Source: Niveispirillum lacus
Lineage (GTDB): Bacteria > Pseudomonadota > Alphaproteobacteria > Azospirillales > Azospirillaceae
Assembly: GCF_002251795.1 (NCBI RefSeq)
Contig: NZ_NOXU01000030.1
Span: 248,001 to 312,000, forward strand
Direction: 5' to 3'
Length of the DNA stretch: 64,000 nt
This document shows positions 60,176 to 64,000 of this stretch, one piece after another (within the stretch, counting starts at the first letter, position 1; the number at the start of each line of letters is the position of its first letter). The translations under genes were made by a program, and so were the position numbers. The notes beneath the pieces were generated by a model. That model saw only the letters and a list, made by a program, of their open reading frames with translations, did not search any database and was not told the origin of the DNA.

Positions 60176-60952
60176 TCACCCCTTTGGGGTGCGATAGACA
60201 CCCAGGGCTCCCGGCCCCTGGGTGGTCGGCATGATCTCCACCCGGTTCACATTAAAATGCGGCGGCACAGTCGCAGCCCAGGTGACCGTCTCCGCGACAT
60301 CCTCGGCGGTAAGGGGAACCGTGTCAGCATAAACCTTGGCGGCCTTCTCGGCATCGCCCTTGAAACGCACCAGGCTGAAATCGGTCTGTACCATGCCCGG
60401 CTCCACACAGGTGACGCGCACGCCGGTACCGATCAGGTCAGCGCGCAAAGACAGGCTGAACTGCGTCACAAAGGCCTTGGACGCGCAATAGACATGCCCG
60501 CCCGGATAGGGGTAGGACCCAGCCGTAGAGCTGATATTGATGATATGGCCGCGTCCGCGTTCCACCATGCCCGGCAGGATAAGGCCGGTGATGATGGCCA
60601 GCGCCTTGTCATTGGTGTCGATCATCACCTCCCAATCATCCAGATTGGATTTGTGGGCGGGATCGGCACCCAATGCCAGCCCGGCATTATTAACCAGAAG
60701 GTCGATCTCAGCGAACTCGGACGGCAGGGCGGACAGTTCCGCCTCCACCGCCTTGCGGTCGCGGACATCAAATTTCATCAGATGCACGGGCGTTTTGATC
60801 TCGGCCAGCAGCGGCTCAAACTTGCCCAGGTCGCGGCCCGTCAGGATCAGTCTTGATCCCAGCGCGGCAAAGCGGCGGGCAAACGCCGCCCCGAAGGCGC
60901 CCGTGGCACCGGTGATCATCACGACCTTGGGGGTGTAGGGAACAGTGGTCAT
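60176..60952 (-). CDS. Short-chain dehydrogenase/reductase (YdfG-like)
   Basis: 258 residues. Nucleotide-binding T14-G-A-T-G-A-F-G21, NNAG (88-91), Ser141/142 and the catalytic Y155-C-A-S-K159 are all present. It is most like NADP-dependent 3-hydroxy acid (serine) dehydrogenases of the YdfG type by length and by EPGMVQTDF. Substrate uncertain. It follows mazG by 27 bp on the same strand, so probably forms an operon with it. Confidence 0.88.
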   Translation of the reverse strand: MTTVPYTPKVVMITGATGAFGAAFARRFAALGSRLILTGRDLGKFEPLLAEIKTPVHLMKFDVRDRKAVEAELSALPSEFAEIDLLVNNAGLALGADPAHKSNLDDWEVMIDTNDKALAIITGLILPGMVERGRGHIINISSTAGSYPYPGGHVYCASKAFVTQFSLSLRADLIGTGVRVTCVEPGMVQTDFSLVRFKGDAEKAAKVYADTVPLTAEDVAETVTWAATVPPHFNVNRVEIMPTTQGPGALGVYRTPKG

Positions 60953-60979
60953 CGCTCAATCTCTCCCGTCACTGAACAC

Positions 60980-61786
60980 TTACGCGCGTTCGCCGCGCTT
61001 GGCCTCAACCCACAGGGCTTCCATCTCATCCAGGGTGGATGTCTCAGGCTTCTTGCGCTGGGCATGCAGCGCCTGTTCGACATGGCGGAAACGCCGGTCG
61101 AATTTGTGGTTGGTGCCGCGCAAGGCCGTTTCCGGGTCGATATCCATGCGCCGCGCCAGATTGACCAGCGCAAACAACAGGTCGCCCAACTCATCCTGCA
61201 CGCGGGTCTTTTCCACTGTGGCGGCCTTGATCTCGGCCCGCAGTTCGCCGATCTCCTCCTCGATCTTGTCCAGGATCTCATCGGCGCGGGTCCAGTCAAA
61301 GCCGACGCGCGCGGCCCGCTTTTGCAGTTTCACGGCACGGGTCAGGGCCGGCAGGCCGGGCGTGATCCCATCCAGGGCGGATGGGGGCACGCCGCTGGCT
61401 GCCGCTTTCTCCGCCCGTTCTTTTGCCTTGAGTTCTTCCCAGTGCTTGACCTGGTCATCGGCCGTATGAACCGACACTTCGCCGAACACATGGGGATGGC
61501 GGCGGATCATTTTGTCGGCAATGTGGCCCGCGATGGCATCGAAATCGAACAGGCCGCGTTCCTTGCCCATCTGGGCATAAAACACCGTCTGGAACAGCAG
61601 GTCGCCCAGCTCGTCCTTCACGGCCATCATGTCACCCGACAGGATGGCATCCGCCACCTCATAGGCTTCCTCAATGGTATGCGGCGCGATGGTGGCGAAA
61701 TCCTGCTCCAGATCCCACGGACAGCCGCCCTCCGGGTCGCGCAGCTTGGCCATGATGTCCAGCAGGCGGGTGATATTGTCGGTCAT
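60980..61786 (-). CDS. mazG: Nucleoside triphosphate pyrophosphohydrolase
   Basis: 268 residues from ATG 61786 (MTDNITRLLDIMAKLR), the family start; the frame is open further upstream. GGCPWDLEQDFATIAPHTIE, EEAYEVADAI and DELGDLLFQTVFYA are the EExxE and DELGDLL metal-binding motifs, repeated in the second half (QDELGDLLFALVNLAR). It hydrolyses nucleoside triphosphates to monophosphate and pyrophosphate, limiting aberrant nucleotides. It lies upstream of the SDR gene. Confidence 0.94.
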   Translation of the reverse strand: MTDNITRLLDIMAKLRDPEGGCPWDLEQDFATIAPHTIEEAYEVADAILSGDMMAVKDELGDLLFQTVFYAQMGKERGLFDFDAIAGHIADKMIRRHPHVFGEVSVHTADDQVKHWEELKAKERAEKAAASGVPPSALDGITPGLPALTRAVKLQKRAARVGFDWTRADEILDKIEEEIGELRAEIKAATVEKTRVQDELGDLLFALVNLARRMDIDPETALRGTNHKFDRRFRHVEQALHAQRKKPETSTLDEMEALWVEAKRGERA

Positions 61787-61894
61787 CGCACCGCTTCCAT
61801 GATCGGGTTGGTGTGCGACCTTATCGGACAGCATCGGCCGATACCAGGGGGCGGCATGCCCGCAATGGGTATTGGCCCCATGCACAGGCCGCGA

Positions 61895-62308
61895 TCAAAG
61901 CGCGCGGACAAACCCCTGTTCCCCGCCCTCCGTCAGGCCGGTCGGCGCCCATCCCTGGGCGCGATAGAAGCGATCGGCGCGCGTGCCGCAGTCCGTGGAC
62001 AAGTGCGCCTGTTCCCACCCCGCCTGCTTCAGGTCGTTCAGCGCATAAGACAGCAGTGCCTTGCCCACACCCCTGCCTTCGGCGGCGGGATCGGTGAACA
62101 GTGCCCAGATGCTGCCATCACGCGGATCAGCCGCCGCAAAGCCCCGGATGCCGCCTTCATCCTCAAACAGCCAGATAGGGCTGACCGCCAGAAACGCCTG
62201 ATAGGCCGACGCCGGCACCCGCGACGGATCGCGCAACCGGTTCTCCTGCACGGCGGCCCGGATGCGCATCAGTTCAGGGATGTCGGCATTGGTCGCGGTG
62301 CGGATCAT
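61895..62308 (-). CDS. GNAT-family N-acetyltransferase
   Basis: 137 residues. The acetyl-CoA site is LFTDPAAEGRGVGKALLSYA, and DRFYRAQGWAPTG is the usual C-terminal beta-bulge motif. The acceptor is unknown. It is divergent from the helicase gene with about 100 bp between starts. Confidence 0.88.
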   Translation of the reverse strand: MIRTATNADIPELMRIRAAVQENRLRDPSRVPASAYQAFLAVSPIWLFEDEGGIRGFAAADPRDGSIWALFTDPAAEGRGVGKALLSYALNDLKQAGWEQAHLSTDCGTRADRFYRAQGWAPTGLTEGGEQGFVRAL

Positions 62309-62410
62309 TATGGTTCATACGGTTGAAGGAGTGTGGTCTCGGTATAGGTCGCTGCGGGTCCCGTCGCAACGGCCCTTTCCGTTCGCGCTCCGTTCCGTCA
62401 TGATGCGTCC

Positions 62411-64000
62411 ATGCAGCCCGTGCCCGCCCTGTCCACCGATGACGACCTGCTCCCGCCTGCCATTGCCGGTTGGTTCCGCTCTCAGGGTTGGACTGCGCGG
62501 CCGCATCAGGTGGGCATGGTGGCCGCTGCGCGCGACGGGATGCATGCGTTACTGATTGCACCGACGGGGGCGGGCAAGACGCTGGCCGGTTTTCTGCCCA
62601 GCCTGATCGACCTGTCGCAGCGGCCGCGCGAAGGTCTGCACACGCTCTATATCTCACCCTTGAAGGCGCTGGCCGTCGATATCCAGCGTAACCTGGAGGC
62701 GCCCATCGCCTCTCTGCGCCTGCCCATCCGGGCCGAAACCCGCACCGGCGACACGCCGGAGGCCAAGCGGGCGCGGCAGCGGTCCAAACCACCGCATATT
62801 CTAATGACGACCGTCGAAAGTCTGGCACTGATGGTGTCTTACCCTGACGCGGCCGAGATTTTCCGCCCCCTGCGCCGCATCGTCATTGATGAGCTGCATG
62901 CGCTTGCCGGCACCAAGCGCGGGGATCAACTGGCTCTGTGTCTGGCGCGCCTGTCCAGCCTGGCCCCCTATGCCCTGCGTGCCGGCCTGTCGGCCACAGT
63001 TGCCGATCCGGACGCCCTGACCGCCTTTCTGTCGCCCACGGGCCGCCTGCATGATGATGATGGTGAAGTGGCGCCTGTGCGGGTCGTGCGTGGTCGGCCG
63101 GGTGCCCCGCCGAAGGTGGAAATTCTGGCCACAAAGGAACATCTGCCGTGGGCCGGCCATATGGCTCTGCATGCGATGGGAGAGGTGTATCAGCGTATCC
63201 GTGACCATGGCGTGACCCTGGTCTTTGTCAACACGCGTGCCCAGGCGGAACTGGCCTTTCAGGAATTGTGGCGGCTGAACACGGACAATCTGCCCATCGC
63301 CCTGCATCATGGCAGCCTGGCTGTAGAGCAGCGGCGCAAGGTGGAAGCGGCGATGGCAGCAGGCAAGTTGCGCGCCGTGGTCGCGACCTCCTCGCTCGAC
63401 CTTGGTATCGACTGGGCTGACATTGATCTGGTGGTGCAGGTGGGGGCACCCAAGGGCGTGTCCCGCCTGTTGCAGCGCATCGGCCGCGCCAACCATCGCC
63501 TGGATGAGGCATCGACGGCCCTGCTGGTCCCTGGCAACCGGTTTGAGGTGCTGGAATGTGAAGCGGCGGTCGCAGCCATCAAGGCCGGCACCCTGGATGG
63601 GGACCGGCTGCGTCCCGGTGCCTTGGATGTGCTGGCCCAACATATTACCGGTGTCGCCTGTTCCGGACCGTTCAGCGCCGATGCGCTTTATGCTGAGGTG
63701 GTGCGGGCGTCGCCTTACGCGAACCTCTCGCGCGATGAATTTGATGATGTCTTTGATTTTGTCGCCACGGGCGGGTATGCGCTGGGCGCCTATGACAAGT
63801 TCAAGCGGCTGACCCAGGACCCGGAGAGCGGATTGTGGCAAGTGGGCAGCGGCATGGTGGCCCGTCAGTATCGTATGAATATCGGCACGATTGTCGAAGA
63901 GGTCATGCTGAATGTCAGGCTGAACCGGGGTCAGGTTTTAGGCCGGGTGGAGGAGTATTTCGTCAATGGTCTGGTGCCGGGCGACACTTTCATCTTTGCC
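62411..64000 (+). CDS. Lhr-like ligase-associated DEXH helicase (3' end cut by the window edge)
   Basis: 530 residues before the edge. It starts at ATG 62411 (MQPVPALSTDDDLLPPA), the first Met in frame. Helicase motifs: RPHQVGMVAAA (Q), APTGAGKTLAGFL (I), ISPLKALAVDIQRN (Ia), TTVESLALM, VIDELHALAGTKRGDQL (II), GLSATVADPDAL (III), VFVNTRAQAEL, ATSSLDLGIDWADIDLVVQ (V) and QRIGRANHR (VI). The winged-helix region begins near ALDVLAQHI. This is the DNA ligase-associated helicase group involved in bacterial DNA-damage response. Partner genes (metallo-phosphoesterase, ligase) would lie beyond the window. Confidence 0.92.
   Translation, partial: MQPVPALSTDDDLLPPAIAGWFRSQGWTARPHQVGMVAAARDGMHALLIAPTGAGKTLAGFLPSLIDLSQRPREGLHTLYISPLKALAVDIQRNLEAPIASLRLPIRAETRTGDTPEAKRARQRSKPPHILMTTVESLALMVSYPDAAEIFRPLRRIVIDELHALAGTKRGDQLALCLARLSSLAPYALRAGLSATVADPDALTAFLSPTGRLHDDDGEVAPVRVVRGRPGAPPKVEILATKEHLPWAGHMALHAMGEVYQRIRDHGVTLVFVNTRAQAELAFQELWRLNTDNLPIALHHGSLAVEQRRKVEAAMAAGKLRAVVATSSLDLGIDWADIDLVVQVGAPKGVSRLLQRIGRANHRLDEASTALLVPGNRFEVLECEAAVAAIKAGTLDGDRLRPGALDVLAQHITGVACSGPFSADALYAEVVRASPYANLSRDEFDDVFDFVATGGYALGAYDKFKRLTQDPESGLWQVGSGMVARQYRMNIGTIVEEVMLNVRLNRGQVLGRVEEYFVNGLVPGDTFIFA

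Noticed and set aside
1-64000. tRNA genes, rRNA, CRISPR arrays, insertion sequences
   Set aside because: No acceptor/T-loop pattern, repeat-spacer array or transposase/integrase signature was seen in non-coding DNA or among the reading frames.

Overview
The window is 64 kb of GC-rich bacterial chromosome (roughly two thirds G+C by eye). Gene content points to an alphaproteobacterium, probably Rhodospirillales/Azospirillaceae (Niveispirillum- or Azospirillum-like). This is an inference from the slt/dapA/smpB block, a 405-residue NADP isocitrate dehydrogenase, cytochrome c', the aspartate/glutamate leucyltransferase Bpt, sphingomonad-like TonB receptors and RpoN-type promoters. I saw no rRNA, tRNA, CRISPR array, transposase or integrase. 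Most of the window is ordinary chromosome with a few accessory insertions.

Layout. 0-3.2 kb: an operon read leftwards of a circularly permuted ATP-grasp protein, an alpha-E protein and Bpt. 3.2-7.8 kb: an accessory block with a dyad-rich spacer, a single-chain MmeI-like type IIL restriction-modification enzyme and an orphan RHH antitoxin. 8.5-12.4 kb: guanine deaminase and nicotinamidase, then a tightly overlapped GT2 / LAB_N / GT39 operon that looks like a lipid A glycosylation module. 12.5-16.9 kb: RidA, a DUF482 GNAT, a TPR-arginine-methyltransferase-like protein behind a consensus sigma-54 promoter, and a thioesterase. 17-25.6 kb: prolyl oligopeptidase, AnmK, TyrS, a small HEAGH protein, a UvrD helicase and a DsbA-like protein. 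25.7-29.9 kb: an unknown protein, a SYLF protein and cobalamin genes (cobC-like phosphatase, cobS, cobT). 29.9-36 kb: a RES/DUF2384 toxin-antitoxin pair, threonine aldolase, PurD, a 2TM protein, a second TPR-methyltransferase and an XRE regulator.

36-43 kb: a low-GC spacer, a small unknown gene, Slt, DapA, SmpB and a TonB receptor. 43-44.2 kb: a lower-GC cassette with a tiny secreted protein and an unknown 286-residue protein. 44.2-51 kb: two FkbM methyltransferases woven into a putrescine transporter locus (potF, then potGHI). 51-56.9 kb: a TonB receptor, flavohaemoglobin Hmp divergent from its probable regulator NsrR with matching operator half-sites, and isocitrate dehydrogenase. 57-64 kb: a LOG protein, cytochrome c' with a cytochrome b561, a LysM protein, an SDR, MazG, a GNAT and the start of an Lhr-like DNA-repair helicase.

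Most notable pattern: the two paralogous TPR + PRMT-like proteins and one FkbM methyltransferase each have -24/-12 (sigma-54) promoter signatures just upstream. One is a perfect consensus, one nearly so and one partial. This suggests an RpoN-controlled set of protein or glycan methylation genes, possibly linked to motility or the cell surface; that last link is inference only.
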